Source: Azospirillum sp. TSO35-2 (GTDB lineage: Bacteria; Pseudomonadota; Alphaproteobacteria; Azospirillales; Azospirillaceae). From it: 40,266 nt of DNA. The stretch spans positions 507,570 to 547,835 of the forward strand of contig NZ_LGRA01000008.1 of NCBI RefSeq assembly GCF_003116095.1, read 5' to 3'. This document shows, in pieces, positions 24,144 through 33,131 of this stretch; the stretch's first letter is position 1; each line of letters begins with the position of its first letter. The translations under genes were made by a program, and so were the position numbers. The notes beneath the pieces were generated by a model, which was given only the letters and a program-made list of their open reading frames with translations, did no database searches and was not told where the DNA came from.

Positions 24144-24986
24144 TCAGTTCAGGCGGTTCTTCAACTGCTGGATCAGCGAGGCGGTCTGGTGCCGGTGGTG
24201 CTCGTCGCCGGTCAGCGCCATGAAGGTCTCCAGCGCGGTGATGGCGTCCTTCAGGTTGCCGGTGTGGGCCTCCAGCAGGCCGGTCTCGCGCCACAGCGCC
24301 GGCTCGTGCGGGGCGAACAGGCGCATCGCCTCCAGCACCTCCAGCGCCTTCGGCACCTCGTGCGCCGACAGGTGGCGCAGCTTGATGTTGTTCTGCAGGC
24401 GCAGCAGCACGTCGCGGTTCGACACCGGCTGGTAATGGCCGGGCTCCAGCTCGGCGGCGCTGCCGGCGGTGGCCTTCAGCAGGTCGCGCAGGTCGACGAC
24501 GCTGCGGACCTGCCCCTCGTTGAAGGGGTCGATGATGGCGCGGGCACCGTCCTTCTCGATGCGGACCAGGAAATGGCCGGGGAAGTTCAGCCCGACCATC
24601 GGCCAGCCCTGCGAGCGGGCGGCGTGCATGTAGAGGATGCCCAGCGCCACCGGCAGGCCGCGCCGGCGGTCGATCACCCGCAGCAGGTTGGCGTTCTGCA
24701 GGTCGTCGTAGGTGTCGTGGTCGCCGGCATAGCCGTGGCGCTCGCCGATCACCGCGTGCAGGTGGGCGATCCGCGTCTCCAGGCTGTCGTCGGCGGGCGC
24801 CTGCGCCGCGACGCGGGCGGTCAGGTCGTCGACCAGCGCCCGGATGTGGGCGCGGTAGCTATCCAGCTCGGCGTTCGGCAGCTCCAGCGCGCCGAGGGCC
24901 AGCGCGGCTTCCGCCAGATCGATCTCGTCGTCGGGCTGGTCGCCGATCCGGCGCAGGATCTCGCGGGCTTCCGCGCGGTTGGTCAA
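24144..24986 (-). CDS. SirB1-type transglutaminase-like protein with C-terminal TPR-like helices
   Basis: About 280 residues. The first two-thirds match the SirB1/transglutaminase-like domain: [21 protein letters not shown], then [32 protein letters not shown] and IIDPFNEG. The C-terminal part ([23 protein letters not shown] through [16 protein letters not shown]) is helical and TPR-like. The usual catalytic Cys is absent, as in most SirB1 proteins, so it is probably a scaffold or protein-interaction factor. The start is uncertain: a TTG at 24986 preceded by GAGGGGG nine bases up, 15 bases after yraN, is the best option; the frame is open far upstream without conserved sequence. Confidence 0.82.
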   Translation of the reverse strand: MTNRAEAREILRRIGDQPDDEIDLAEAALALGALELPNAELDSYRAHIRALVDDLTARVAAQAPADDSLETRIAHLHAVIGERHGYAGDHDTYDDLQNANLLRVIDRRRGLPVALGILYMHAARSQGWPMVGLNFPGHFLVRIEKDGARAIIDPFNEGQVRSVVDLRDLLKATAGSAAELEPGHYQPVSNRDVLLRLQNNIKLRHLSAHEVPKALEVLEAMRLFAPHEPALWRETGLLEAHTGNLKDAITALETFMALTGDEHHRHQTASLIQQLKNRLN

Positions 24987-25000
24987 GGCCTTGGTCCCCC

Positions 25001-25369
25001 TCAGATCCGCCACGCGTCGACCAGATGACGGGGCCAGGCCCAAGGGGTAACCAGCATCACGTCGAAGCGCAAGACATAGCCGGCGTAGCGCGGGTTCGCC
25101 CCCAGGAAGGCATGGGCGGCGCGGGCCAGCCGGCCGCGCTGGCGGGCGTTCAGCGCCTCGTTGGCGGTGTCCCAGTCGCCGCGCGCCTTCACCTCGACGA
25201 TGGCGATGGTCCGGCCGCGCTTGGCGACGATGTCGATCTCGCCCATCGGCGTGCGCAGGCGGCTGGCCAGGATGCGGTAGCCGCGCAGCCGCAGCGACAG
25301 GCGGCACAGCGCCTCCGCACGGCGGCCCAGGCTTTCGGCGCGCAGGCGCCGTGCATCCAGGTCGGTCAT
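25001..25369 (-). CDS. yraN: YraN family (UPF0102) nuclease-fold protein
   Basis: A 122-residue protein with a predicted PD-(D/E)xK nuclease core: GRRAEALCRLSLRLRGYRIL, GEIDIVAKRGRTIAIVEVKAR (Glu, Asp and E-x-K ligands) and RQRGRLARAAHAFL. The family is widespread and its function unproven. Its ATG overlaps the rsmI stop (ATGA), so translation is coupled. The LppC-rsmI-yraN order is conserved in many proteobacteria. Confidence 0.93.
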   Translation of the reverse strand: MTDLDARRLRAESLGRRAEALCRLSLRLRGYRILASRLRTPMGEIDIVAKRGRTIAIVEVKARGDWDTANEALNARQRGRLARAAHAFLGANPRYAGYVLRFDVMLVTPWAWPRHLVDAWRI

Positions 25370-26334
25370 CCGGCGTTGCCCTCGCGCGCGCCGTCGCGGG
25401 ACAGTTCCAGCGCGCGGGCGTAGACGGTGCGCTTGTGCTGGCCGGTGCGGGCGGCAACGTCGGCGGCGGCGTCGCGCACCGACAGCCGGGTCAGCGCCTC
25501 GCGCAGCAGGGCGTCGACGTCGGCCTCGCCGGGGGTCGCCTCCTCGCCCGGCGGGCCGATGACGATCACCACCTCGCCGCGCGGCGGGCCGGCCTCGGCG
25601 TAATGGGCGGCCAACTCCGGCAGGGTGCCGCGCCGCACCTCCTCGTACAGCTTGGTCAGCTCGCGCGCCACCGCGGCCTCGCGTGGGCCCAGGATGTCGG
25701 CGAGGTCGGCCAGCGAGTCCGGCAGGCGCTGCGGCGATTCGAAGAAGACCAGGGTGGCCGGCACGCCCTTCAGCTCGCCGGCGGTGGCGCGGCGCGCGCT
25801 GCTCTTGTTCGGCAGGAAGCCGGCGAACAGGAAGCGGTCGGTCGGCAGGCCGGACAGCACCAGGGCGACCAGCGGGGCGGAGGCGCCGGGCAGGGTGGTC
25901 ACCGCCACCCCCTCCGCCACGCACTCCCGCACCAGCTTGTAACCGGGGTCGGAGACCAGCGGCGTGCCGGCGTCGGTGACCAGCGCGATGGCCTCGCCCT
26001 TTTTCATGCGGTCGATCAGGATCGGACGCATCTTCGCCGCGTTGTGTTCATGGTACGAGACGAAGGGGGTGTGGATGCCGTGGATGCCCATCAGCTTGGC
26101 GGTGACGCGCGTGTCCTCGCAGGCGATGGCGTCGGCCCGCTTCAGCGTGTCGAGCGCGCGCAGCGTGATGTCGGCGGCGTTCCCGATCGGGGTCGCCACG
26201 ACGTACAGGCCGGCCGGCGGTTTTGCCGGCGCGAGTTTACTTGGGGCGGCGACGGGGCTACCTTGAGCGCCACTTTGGGCCGCGCCTTCGGTTTCGGCGG
26301 CCGTTTCAGCAGATGTGGAGACGATTGGTGGCAC
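25366..26334 (-). CDS. rsmI: 16S rRNA (cytidine-1402 2'-O) methyltransferase
   Basis: SAM-dependent tetrapyrrole-methylase-fold enzyme acting on the 30S P site. Signatures are GLYVVATPIGNAADITLRAL, DAIACEDTRVTAKLM, SYHEHNAAKM, ALVTDAGTPLVSDPGY and LPGASAPLVALVLSGLPTD, then FFESPQRL. After about 50 unconserved residues, the domain begins near residue 41, so the N-terminus is longer than in E. coli (286 residues). The only close start is a GTG at 26334, which lies inside the beginning of the divergent LppC gene; no good ribosome binding site is seen and the start remains uncertain. The 3' end overlaps yraN. Confidence 0.92.
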   Translation of the reverse strand: MPPIVSTSAETAAETEGAAQSGAQGSPVAAPSKLAPAKPPAGLYVVATPIGNAADITLRALDTLKRADAIACEDTRVTAKLMGIHGIHTPFVSYHEHNAAKMRPILIDRMKKGEAIALVTDAGTPLVSDPGYKLVRECVAEGVAVTTLPGASAPLVALVLSGLPTDRFLFAGFLPNKSSARRATAGELKGVPATLVFFESPQRLPDSLADLADILGPREAAVARELTKLYEEVRRGTLPELAAHYAEAGPPRGEVVIVIGPPGEEATPGEADVDALLREALTRLSVRDAAADVAARTGQHKRTVYARALELSRDGAREGNAG

Positions 26335-27557
26335 GCTTGGCAACGGCTTTCTCACAGAATCTGAAACGTCCTGGCCTGAAACGCCACGGCGCGGCCGCCC
26401 TGCTGGTGGCCGGCCTGCTGTCGGCCTGTTCGACTGTAAGCGCCCCGCCACGGGTGGCACAAGCGCCGCAGGCGGCTCCCGCCCCGGTGGCGCCCATGCC
26501 GGACATGCAGGGCCCGGTGAAGGTCGCCGTCCTGGTGCCGCTCAGCGGGCAGAGCGCCGCCATTGGCCAGTCGATGCTCGACGCCGCCCAGATGGCGCTG
26601 TTCGACATGGCCGGCGACCGGCTGGAGCTGCTGCCGCGCGACACCAAGGGCACGCCGAACGGCGCCGCCGACGCGGCGCGGCAGGCGCTGGCCGACGGTG
26701 CCAAGCTGATCATCGGCCCGCTGTTCGCCGCGGACGTCGCCGCGGTGCGGCCGATCGCCCAGAACGCCGGCGTCGACGTTCTGGCCTTCACCAACGACAG
26801 CGCCCAGGCCGGCAACGGCACCTATGTGATGGGCTTCGTGCCCGCCGATCAGGTCAACCGCGTCGCCGGCTTCGCCCGCTCGCAAGGCGTGACCCGCTTC
26901 ACCGTGCTGGCGCCGCGCTCCCCCTACGGCGACGCCGTGGTCAACGCGATGCAGGCGGCCGGCCCGCGGCTGGGCACCGCGGTGACCCAGGTCGAGCGCT
27001 ACGACGCCAACGTCACCGACCTGTCGCAGCCGGCCCGCCAGGTGGCGCAGGAGGCGCCGCTGCCCCAGGCGGTCATGCTGGCGGAAGGCGGGCCGCGCGC
27101 CCAGGGCATCGCGTCGGCGCTGGCGGCCAACGGCGTGCCGTCGCAGCAGGTGAAGCTGCTGGGCACCGGCCTGTGGGACGACTCGTCGCAGGGTCAGGGG
27201 CAGGCGCTCGGTCGCGAACCGGCGCTGGTCGGCGCCTGGTACGCCGCCCCGGCGCCGCAGAACCGCGCCCGCTTCGAGTCGCAGTTCGAGCAGGTCTACG
27301 GCCGCAAGCCGCCGCGCATCGCGACGCTGGCCTACGACGCGACCTCGATCGCCGCGGTGCTGACGCGCTCCGGCGGCCCGGTGCCGTTCGACCGCATGGC
27401 GATGACCAACCCGAACGGCTTCGAGGGTCTGGACGGCCTGTTCCGCCTGCGCGGCGACGGTCAGGTGGAGCGTGGGCTGGCGGTGATGGAAGTCACGCCG
27501 ACCGGCGCCCGCGTCGTCGACCCGGCCCCGCCGACCTTCGAGATGCTGGGGCAGTGA
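26328..27557 (+). CDS. LppC-type lipoprotein, penicillin-binding protein activator (LpoA-like)
   Basis: About 409 residues. It has a lipoprotein signal with lipobox LSAC (Cys34), a short Pro/Ala linker, then a periplasmic type I binding-protein fold: VKVAVLVPLSGQSAAIGQSM, DTKGTPNGAADAARQAL, LIIGPLFAADVAAVRPIA and VMGFVPADQVNRVAGFA. E. coli LpoA activates PBP1A from the outer membrane; the alphaproteobacterial form lacks LpoA's TPR domain, so the same role is likely but not proven. The GTG at 26328 follows GGAG by seven bases; an ATG at 26313 is an alternative. It is divergent from rsmI with overlapping starts. Confidence 0.88.
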   Translation: MARLATAFSQNLKRPGLKRHGAAALLVAGLLSACSTVSAPPRVAQAPQAAPAPVAPMPDMQGPVKVAVLVPLSGQSAAIGQSMLDAAQMALFDMAGDRLELLPRDTKGTPNGAADAARQALADGAKLIIGPLFAADVAAVRPIAQNAGVDVLAFTNDSAQAGNGTYVMGFVPADQVNRVAGFARSQGVTRFTVLAPRSPYGDAVVNAMQAAGPRLGTAVTQVERYDANVTDLSQPARQVAQEAPLPQAVMLAEGGPRAQGIASALAANGVPSQQVKLLGTGLWDDSSQGQGQALGREPALVGAWYAAPAPQNRARFESQFEQVYGRKPPRIATLAYDATSIAAVLTRSGGPVPFDRMAMTNPNGFEGLDGLFRLRGDGQVERGLAVMEVTPTGARVVDPAPPTFEMLGQ

Positions 27558-27566
27558 GGTGATGGT

Positions 27567-27597
27567 CCCTCTCCCGGGGCGGGAGAGGGCCTATAAA
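27567..27597 (+). terminator. terminator of the LppC gene
   Basis: A perfect 9-bp stem CCCTCTCCC/GGGAGAGGG around GGGGC, followed by CCTATAAAA. This palindrome type is common as an intergenic terminator in proteobacteria. Confidence 0.65.
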
Positions 27598-27610
27598 ACG
27601 CTATCCTTAC

Positions 27611-28300
27611 TTACGCCCGTGCCCGCAGGTAGGGGGTCAGGCGCCATTCGGCGAACTTGATCAGGCGGGTCGCGATGAAGTTCAGCGCCAGATAGATGAT
27701 GCCGGCGACGATGAACAGCTCGAACACCGCGAAGGTCTGGGCAATCATCCGCCGGGCGATGCCGGTGACCTCCATCAGGGTGATGGTGCTGGCGAGCGAG
27801 GTCGCCTTGACCATCAGGATCACCTCGTTGCCATAGGCCGGCAGCATCTGGCGGATCGCCACCGGCAGCACGATGCGGCGGAAGGCCAGCGCCCGCGACA
27901 TGCCGCAGGCGCGTGCCGCCTCGACCTGCCCCTGCGGCACCGACAGGATGGCGCCGCGCAGCACCTCGCTGGTGTAGGCGCCGGTGTTCAGCGTCAGCGC
28001 CAGGATGGCGCACCAGTAGGGCTCGCGCAGGAAGGGCCAGAGGATGCTGTCGCGGATGAACTCGAACTGGCCCAGCCCGTAATAGACCAGGAAGATCTGC
28101 ACCAGCAGCGGCGTGCCGCGGAAGACGAAGACGTAGGCCGCGGCCAGCCCCTCCACCAGCCGGTTGCCCGACAGGCGCAGCAACGCCACGGCGAAGGCCA
28201 CCAGCGCGCCCAGCGACAGCGACCCGACGATCAGCTGCAGCGTCAGGGACAGCCCGCCGAGCATGCGGGGCAGGCTGTCCCACATCAGTTGCCAGTTCAT
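27611..28300 (-). CDS. polar amino acid ABC transporter permease (HisM type)
   Basis: A 229-residue inner-membrane permease with about five helices. The ABC coupling loop reads EAARACGMSRALAFRRIVLPVAIRQMLPAYGNE, the EAA motif for contact with the ATPase, and RGTPLLVQIFLVYYG is the family entry motif. It starts 4 bases after the stop of the HisQ-type gene, so the two subunits are coupled and form the heterodimeric channel. The stop lies in the context TAAGTAAGGAT, identical to that of gshB over 11 bases. Confidence 0.93.
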   Translation of the reverse strand: MNWQLMWDSLPRMLGGLSLTLQLIVGSLSLGALVAFAVALLRLSGNRLVEGLAAAYVFVFRGTPLLVQIFLVYYGLGQFEFIRDSILWPFLREPYWCAILALTLNTGAYTSEVLRGAILSVPQGQVEAARACGMSRALAFRRIVLPVAIRQMLPAYGNEVILMVKATSLASTITLMEVTGIARRMIAQTFAVFELFIVAGIIYLALNFIATRLIKFAEWRLTPYLRARA

Positions 28301-28304
28301 CGCC

Positions 28305-29009
28305 TCAGGCCCTCCGGACGCCGCGGTTGGCGGATTGTTCGGCGCGGGCGAACAGCGCCGTGGAAACGGTGGTCAGCAGCAGGTACAGCACGGCCGCCGC
28401 GCTGTAGAACAGGAAGGGCTCGCGCGTCGCGCCGGCCGCCAGATGGGTCACCCGCATCAGCTCGGCCAGCGCGGTGACCGACACCAGCGCGGTGTCCTTC
28501 AGCGTCAGCTGCCAGACGTTGCCCAGGCCGGGCAGGGCGAAGCGCAGGGTCTGCGGCACCAGCACCCGGCGCAGGATCAGCCAGCGGCCCATGCCGCAGG
28601 CCCGCGCCGCCTCGATCTGGCCAAAGGGGACCGACTGCACGGCGCCGCGGATCACCTCGGTCGAATAGGCGCCGGAGATCAGCCCGACCGCCAGCACGCC
28701 GATGGTGAAGGCGTTCAGGTCGACCCGGCCGTCGTAACCGAAGGCCTGGGCGATGGAGGTCGCCACGCCGCTGCCGCCGAAGAACAGCAGGTAGATGACC
28801 AGCAGTTCGGGAATGCCGCGCACGATGGTGGTGTAGACGTCGGCCAGCACGTTCAGCGCCACGCCGTGGCTCAGCTTGGCCGAGGCGCCGAGCGAGCCGA
28901 CGACGATGCCGAAGGCGAAGGCCGACACGGCGACCGCGATGGTCATCGCGGTGCCCAACAGAAGCTGTCCGCCCCAGCCGTTGGGGCCGAAGGAAAGGAG
29001 TTCCAGCAT
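28305..29009 (-). CDS. polar amino acid ABC transporter permease (HisQ type)
   Basis: A 234-residue permease with RGIPELLVIYLLFFGGSG and the coupling loop EAARACGMGRWLILRRVLVPQTLRFALPGLGN. It pairs with the downstream HisM-type subunit. The ATG at 29009 is the family start; a GTG two codons upstream is possible. A stable stem-loop lies between it and the binding-protein gene upstream in the operon, which would allow more binding protein than permease to be made. Confidence 0.92.
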   Translation of the reverse strand: MLELLSFGPNGWGGQLLLGTAMTIAVAVSAFAFGIVVGSLGASAKLSHGVALNVLADVYTTIVRGIPELLVIYLLFFGGSGVATSIAQAFGYDGRVDLNAFTIGVLAVGLISGAYSTEVIRGAVQSVPFGQIEAARACGMGRWLILRRVLVPQTLRFALPGLGNVWQLTLKDTALVSVTALAELMRVTHLAAGATREPFLFYSAAAVLYLLLTTVSTALFARAEQSANRGVRRA

Positions 29010-29077
29010 TGGCACGCCCGGGAAAAGGCCCGGCCGGGCACGGCGCGAGCGGCCGGCCGGACGGGTCAGCGTTGACC

Positions 29078-29110
29078 GGCGCCCGGCGGCCCTGGAAGGC
29101 CCCGGGCGCC
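29078..29110 (-). terminator. intercistronic stem-loop in the amino acid ABC operon
   Basis: GGCGCCCGG (29078-29086) pairs with CCGGGCGCC (29102-29110), with an inner GGCC/GGCC pairing. It lies between the binding-protein stop (29142) and the first permease start (29009). By analogy with the hisJ-hisQ gap it probably stabilises the upstream mRNA or attenuates read-through. Confidence 0.5.
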
Positions 29111-29141
29111 GCTCCGGTTGGAGGACGGGCGAGAGCGCCGC

Positions 29142-29987
29142 TTACTTGGTCGGAGAGATGTCGTAGCCGAAATGCTGCGTGCTGAGCTTCTTGACGGTGC
29201 CGTCCTTCAGCGCCTCGGCGATGGCCTTGTCGAACATCGCCTTCAGGTCGGCGCTGTCCTTGCGCAGGCCGACGCCCATGCCCTCGCCGATCACGCCGCC
29301 GATGAAGTTCGGGCCGACGATGACCATCTTGCCGGGCTCGGTCTTGACCACCGCCTCGACGACCGAACGGTCGCCCAGCATGGCGTCGACGCGGCCCGAG
29401 GTCAGGTCGATGCCGGCGTTGTCGATCTTGTCGTAGGTGCGCATCGTCACCTTCGGCAGATGCTTGTCCATGAAGTCGGCCTGGATGGTCGACACCTGGA
29501 CGCCGACCGACTTGCCCTTCAGCGCGTCGGCCAGCTTGTCCAGCGTCGGCTTGGCCTTGCCCTGGTCGTTCAGGTCGACGCGGTCGGCGCCGAGCGCCAG
29601 CGCCTTGGCCAGCGGCGAGCTGGTCAGCACGGCGAAGACCGACGGTTCGGTGCCGTAGGGGACCGAGAAGTCGATGACCTTCTTACGCTCGTCGGTGATG
29701 GTCATCGCCGACATGATGGCGTCGTACTTGCCCTGCTGCAGGGCGGGGATGATGCCGTCCCAGTCCTGGGCGACGAACTCGCAGGTGACCTTCATGCGCC
29801 GGCACAGGTCGTTGCCGAGGTCGACCTCGAAGCCGGTCAGCTTGCCCGAGGTGTCGGTGGCGTTCCACGGAGGATAGGCGCCCTCGCTGGCGATGCGGAC
29901 CGTCTTCCATTCCTTGGCTCCAGCGGCGCCGACGGCGGCCACGGCCAGCACGGCGCCGAGCGCCAGAGCCGAAACGATCTTCTTCAA
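29142..29987 (-). CDS. periplasmic polar amino acid binding protein (HisJ/ArgT type)
   Basis: About 281 residues with a signal peptide (KKIVSALALGAVLAVAAVGAAGA). The bilobed SBP fold shows RIASEGAYPPWNATD, LTGFEVDLGNDLCRRMKVTC (with the paired Cys typical of HisJ/ArgT), DWDGIIPALQQGKYDAIMSAMTITDER and VDFSVPY-type ligand region. Relatives bind histidine, lysine/arginine/ornithine, octopine or nopaline, so a basic amino acid is the best guess. The TTG at 29987 follows AGGAG by eight bases and is preferred over the GTG and TTG just upstream, which sit too close to that site. Confidence 0.92.
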   Translation of the reverse strand: MKKIVSALALGAVLAVAAVGAAGAKEWKTVRIASEGAYPPWNATDTSGKLTGFEVDLGNDLCRRMKVTCEFVAQDWDGIIPALQQGKYDAIMSAMTITDERKKVIDFSVPYGTEPSVFAVLTSSPLAKALALGADRVDLNDQGKAKPTLDKLADALKGKSVGVQVSTIQADFMDKHLPKVTMRTYDKIDNAGIDLTSGRVDAMLGDRSVVEAVVKTEPGKMVIVGPNFIGGVIGEGMGVGLRKDSADLKAMFDKAIAEALKDGTVKKLSTQHFGYDISPTK

Positions 29988-30069
29988 GGACAACACTCCT
30001 CTGTTCTGTTCGCCCTTATCGGATGGGCTGGTTCAGGCGGGTCCGGTCACACGCTCTCGAAACGTCCCC

Positions 30070-30879
30070 TCACGCCGCACCGGACAGGTGGCGGGAGAGG
30101 AACTGCCGCACCCGGTCCGAATCGGGATCGGTCAGCACCTTGTCGGGTGCCCCCTCTTCCTCGATCCGGCCCTGGTGCAGGAAAACCACCTTGGACGCCA
30201 CCTCGCGGGCGAAGCCCATCTCGTGCGTCACCAGGATCATCGTGTTGCCCTCGTCGGCAAGCTGGCGGATGACGCGCAGCACCTCGCCGACCAGTTCGGG
30301 GTCGAGCGCGGAGGTCGGCTCGTCGAACAGCATCACCTTGGGCTGCATCGCCAGCGCGCGCGCGATGGCGGCGCGCTGCTGCTGGCCGCCCGACAATTGG
30401 ACCGGGTAGGAGTCGGCCTTGGCCAGGATGCCGACCTTGTCCAGGAGCCCGCGGGCGCGGTCGATCGCCTCCGCCTTCGGCACGCCCAGCACATGGACCG
30501 GCGCCTCGATGACGTTCTGGAGGATCGTCATGTGGGTCCACAGGTTGAAGCTCTGGAACACCATGCCGAGCCGGGTGCGCAGGCGTTCCACCTGCCGCTG
30601 GTCGGCCGGGACGGTGACGCGGCCGCGGCGCGCCTTCTTCAGCGCGATCGCCTCGCCGCCGATCACCACGCGGCCTTCGTCCGGGATCTCCAGCATGTTG
30701 ATGCAGCGCAGCAGCGTGCTCTTGCCCGATCCGGACGAGCCGATCAGCGTGATCACGTCGCCCTCGCGCGCCGTCAGGGACACGCCCTTCAGCACCTCCA
30801 GCTCGCCGAACCGCTTGTGCAGATCCTCCACGACGACGGCGGCGGGGGCGGTGTCGCTGACGGGCGGGTGACGGTGCAT
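30070..30879 (-). CDS. polar amino acid ABC transporter ATPase (HisP type)
   Basis: A 269-residue ABC ATPase. Walker A GSSGSGKS is at 47-54, the Q-loop at FQSFNLW, the signature LSGGQ at 162-166, Walker B VMLFDE at 182-187 and the switch His219 in VTHEM. LHKRFGELEVLKGVS and RCINMLEIPDEG are typical of the histidine/basic amino acid importers. It is the first gene of the operon ATPase, binding protein, HisQ, HisM, all leftward, giving a complete high-affinity importer. Confidence 0.95.
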   Translation of the reverse strand: MHRHPPVSDTAPAAVVVEDLHKRFGELEVLKGVSLTAREGDVITLIGSSGSGKSTLLRCINMLEIPDEGRVVIGGEAIALKKARRGRVTVPADQRQVERLRTRLGMVFQSFNLWTHMTILQNVIEAPVHVLGVPKAEAIDRARGLLDKVGILAKADSYPVQLSGGQQQRAAIARALAMQPKVMLFDEPTSALDPELVGEVLRVIRQLADEGNTMILVTHEMGFAREVASKVVFLHQGRIEEEGAPDKVLTDPDSDRVRQFLSRHLSGAA

Positions 30880-30967
30880 GCGGAGAAACCGGCTGGGTTG
30901 TGGTGTGACCAATACGGAACAGGCTAGACCGGGGCGTGTGGGTTCCGCAACGCGGATTTCACACCGG

Positions 30968-30994
30968 CCGCCCGTTGCCTGTCCGTTCGGGCGG
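30968..30994 (-). terminator. hairpin after the YidE-type gene
   Basis: CCGCCCG (30968-30974) and CGGGCGG (30988-30994) form a 7-bp stem 21 bases past the stop of the leftward transporter gene, separating it from the ABC operon. The minus-strand run GCTTTTTCC lies before the stem, not after it, so termination strength is uncertain. Confidence 0.35.
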
Positions 30995-31014
30995 TTGTGT
31001 CGGAAAAAGCGTCG

Positions 31015-32706
31015 TCACCACAACAAAAGTACCAGGATCTGCGGTCCCAGGATGCGCAGGCACATCGCCAGCGGATAGACGGTGGCGTAGGCCAGCGCCG
31101 GCGCCTCCGACGCGACCAGCGCGTTGGCGTAGGCCAGCCCCGGCGGGTTGGTCTGGGCGCCGGCCAGCACGCCGCAGATGGTCAGGAAATTCAGCTTCAT
31201 CATGCCGCGCGCGACCAGCCCGGTCAGCAGCAGCGGCACCAGCGTGACCACCACCCCCCACAGCATCCAGGGCCAGCCGGCGCCGCTGGCCAGCGTATCG
31301 ACGAAGCGGTCGCCCGACGCGATGCCCAGCACCGCCAGGAACAGCACGATGCCGATCTCGCGCAGGGCGAGGTTGGCGGCCGGCGGCATGAACCACACCA
31401 GCGGCCCGACATGGCCGATCCGGCCCAGGATCAGCGCCACGATCAGCGGCCCGCCGGCCAGACCCAGGCGCAGCGGCGCCGGCATCCCCGGCAGGAAGAT
31501 CGGGATGGCGCCCAGCGCCGCCCCCAGGGCGATGCCCAGGAACAACGGGATCATCTCGACCTGCTGCAGCCGGCGCGACGAGTTGCCGAAGATTTGGGCG
31601 ACGGCGGCCAGACTGTCCGGCTTGCCGATCACGGTCAGGATGTCGCCGAACTGCAGCTTCAGCGCCGCGTTGGGCACCAGCTCCACGCCCGACCGGTTGA
31701 CGCGGCTGACCACCACGTCGTGCGCCTCCTGGAGGTTCAGCGCGGCGATCGACTTGCCCAGCACGCGGTTGCTGGTGACGACGATGCGCTCCCACTTCAG
31801 GTCGGTGCCCTTGGTGGTCAGCGGGCGCTCGAACTCGTGGCCCAGCAGGGCGCGCATCTCCTCCAGCCGGGGCCGCGGGCCGACGAGGTGCAGCACGTCG
31901 CCGGTCGCGAGGCAGGTGTCGCCGTGCGGCACGCACAGGGTGCCGTCGCGCAGCAGGCGGGAGGCGACGACGCCGGCGTCGCACATCAGGCCGCCCTGCA
32001 GGGTGATGGCACCCAGCGCCCGGCCGGCCAGCGCCGGGTTGCGCACGGCGACGTCCATCGTCTCCAGCGTCGACACCTCGGCCCGGCGGCTGGCCTCGAA
32101 CCGCTCGGCCTCCTCCTCGGGGTCGATGCGGAACAGGATGCGGACGGCGGCCATCGCCAGCAGGTTGCCGGCGATGCCGAAGGGATAGGTGACGGCGAAG
32201 GCGAGGCCGGGCAGCGCCATCACCGCGGCGTCGGCCCCGACCTCCTTCAGCACCTGCTGGGTGGCGGCCAGCGCCGGGGCGTTGGTGACGGCACCGGCGA
32301 ACACCCCCAGCGACGACCCCAGCGACACCACCCCCGACGACACCAGCAGCGCCGTCAGCAGGATGCTCGACACCACCATCAGCAACGCCAGCGCGTTCAG
32401 CGCCAGCCCGCTCCGCCGCAGCGCCGCGAAGAAGCCGGGACCGACCTGGATGCCGATGGTGTAGACGAACAGGATCAGGCCGAAGTCGCGGATGAAGTCC
32501 ATCATTTCAGGGTTGAAGGCGACGCCCGCCTGCTTGGCGATGTGGCCGCCGGCGATGCCGGAGAACAGCACGCCGCCGATGCCGAGCCCGACGCCGCGGA
32601 TCTTCACATGGCCGAGGGCCACCCCGGCCGCCGAGACCAGACCGAGCATGAGGACGACGCGCGCGATCGGCGGCATGGCCTGAAGGATGTCTGCGAAGGC
32701 CGACAT
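31015..32706 (-). CDS. aspartate:alanine exchanger family transporter (YidE/AspT type)
   Basis: A 563-residue inner-membrane protein with the AAE family layout: about five N-terminal helices (LFVYTIGIQVGPGFFAAL, FAGAVTNAPALAATQQ), two central RCK_C/TrkA_C regulatory domains (DVAVRNPALAGRALGAI, LVGPRPRLEEM; then VVVSRVNRSGVELVPN, FGDILTVIGKPDSL), and about five more helices with GVLAGAQTNPPGLAYAN mirroring the first half. AspT exchanges aspartate for alanine; most other members have unknown substrates. E. coli YidE is 553 residues. No aspartate decarboxylase gene is nearby, so an AspT role is not implied. Confidence 0.9.
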   Translation of the reverse strand: MSAFADILQAMPPIARVVLMLGLVSAAGVALGHVKIRGVGLGIGGVLFSGIAGGHIAKQAGVAFNPEMMDFIRDFGLILFVYTIGIQVGPGFFAALRRSGLALNALALLMVVSSILLTALLVSSGVVSLGSSLGVFAGAVTNAPALAATQQVLKEVGADAAVMALPGLAFAVTYPFGIAGNLLAMAAVRILFRIDPEEEAERFEASRRAEVSTLETMDVAVRNPALAGRALGAITLQGGLMCDAGVVASRLLRDGTLCVPHGDTCLATGDVLHLVGPRPRLEEMRALLGHEFERPLTTKGTDLKWERIVVTSNRVLGKSIAALNLQEAHDVVVSRVNRSGVELVPNAALKLQFGDILTVIGKPDSLAAVAQIFGNSSRRLQQVEMIPLFLGIALGAALGAIPIFLPGMPAPLRLGLAGGPLIVALILGRIGHVGPLVWFMPPAANLALREIGIVLFLAVLGIASGDRFVDTLASGAGWPWMLWGVVVTLVPLLLTGLVARGMMKLNFLTICGVLAGAQTNPPGLAYANALVASEAPALAYATVYPLAMCLRILGPQILVLLLW

Positions 32707-33131
32707 GACGATTCACTTCCTGAAACGGTGGGCTGTGGAGCTGTCTGCCGACGCCTTCGCACCCGGGACGAGGCGCCGGCGCGCCCGGGGAAGGCGCGTG
32801 CTCCCCCCGCGGATCGGGGGAGAGCGTCGGCACAATGTCTCCGGCCGGCCGGTTGCGCGTTGATTCAGAACAAAGGTCGCCCGGATTGCCCGCTGCCCGG
32901 ATTGCCATGGCCGTCATCGGGCCTTTCGCCATGCGTCCCCGTCGCGCACCGTTATCGCCGGCCATCATCGAGGGCGCGCGGCCCATCCAAATTTTGCCAT
33001 TTTCTTCCCATAAACAGGTTCTCAAGCAACCGGCACCATCAGTCGCGCACCGGCGTACCCCCTAACGCCACCGCCGCGACGGACAAGGGCCGTTCGACCG
33101 AGCATCAACCGGCCGGACCCGGCCGGGCATG
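32707..33131. other. noncoding gap upstream of the orphan terminator
   Basis: No convincing gene is seen in these 425 bases. They contain a hairpin CTCCCCC/GGGGGAG (32801-32822), an AT-rich patch at about 32986-33015 that may be the promoter zone for the leftward YidE-type gene, and GC-rich dyads near 33107-33128. An rRNA, tRNA, SRP RNA, 6S RNA, RNase P or tmRNA was not recognised. A rightward RNA ending at the terminator at 33132 is possible. Confidence 0.4.
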
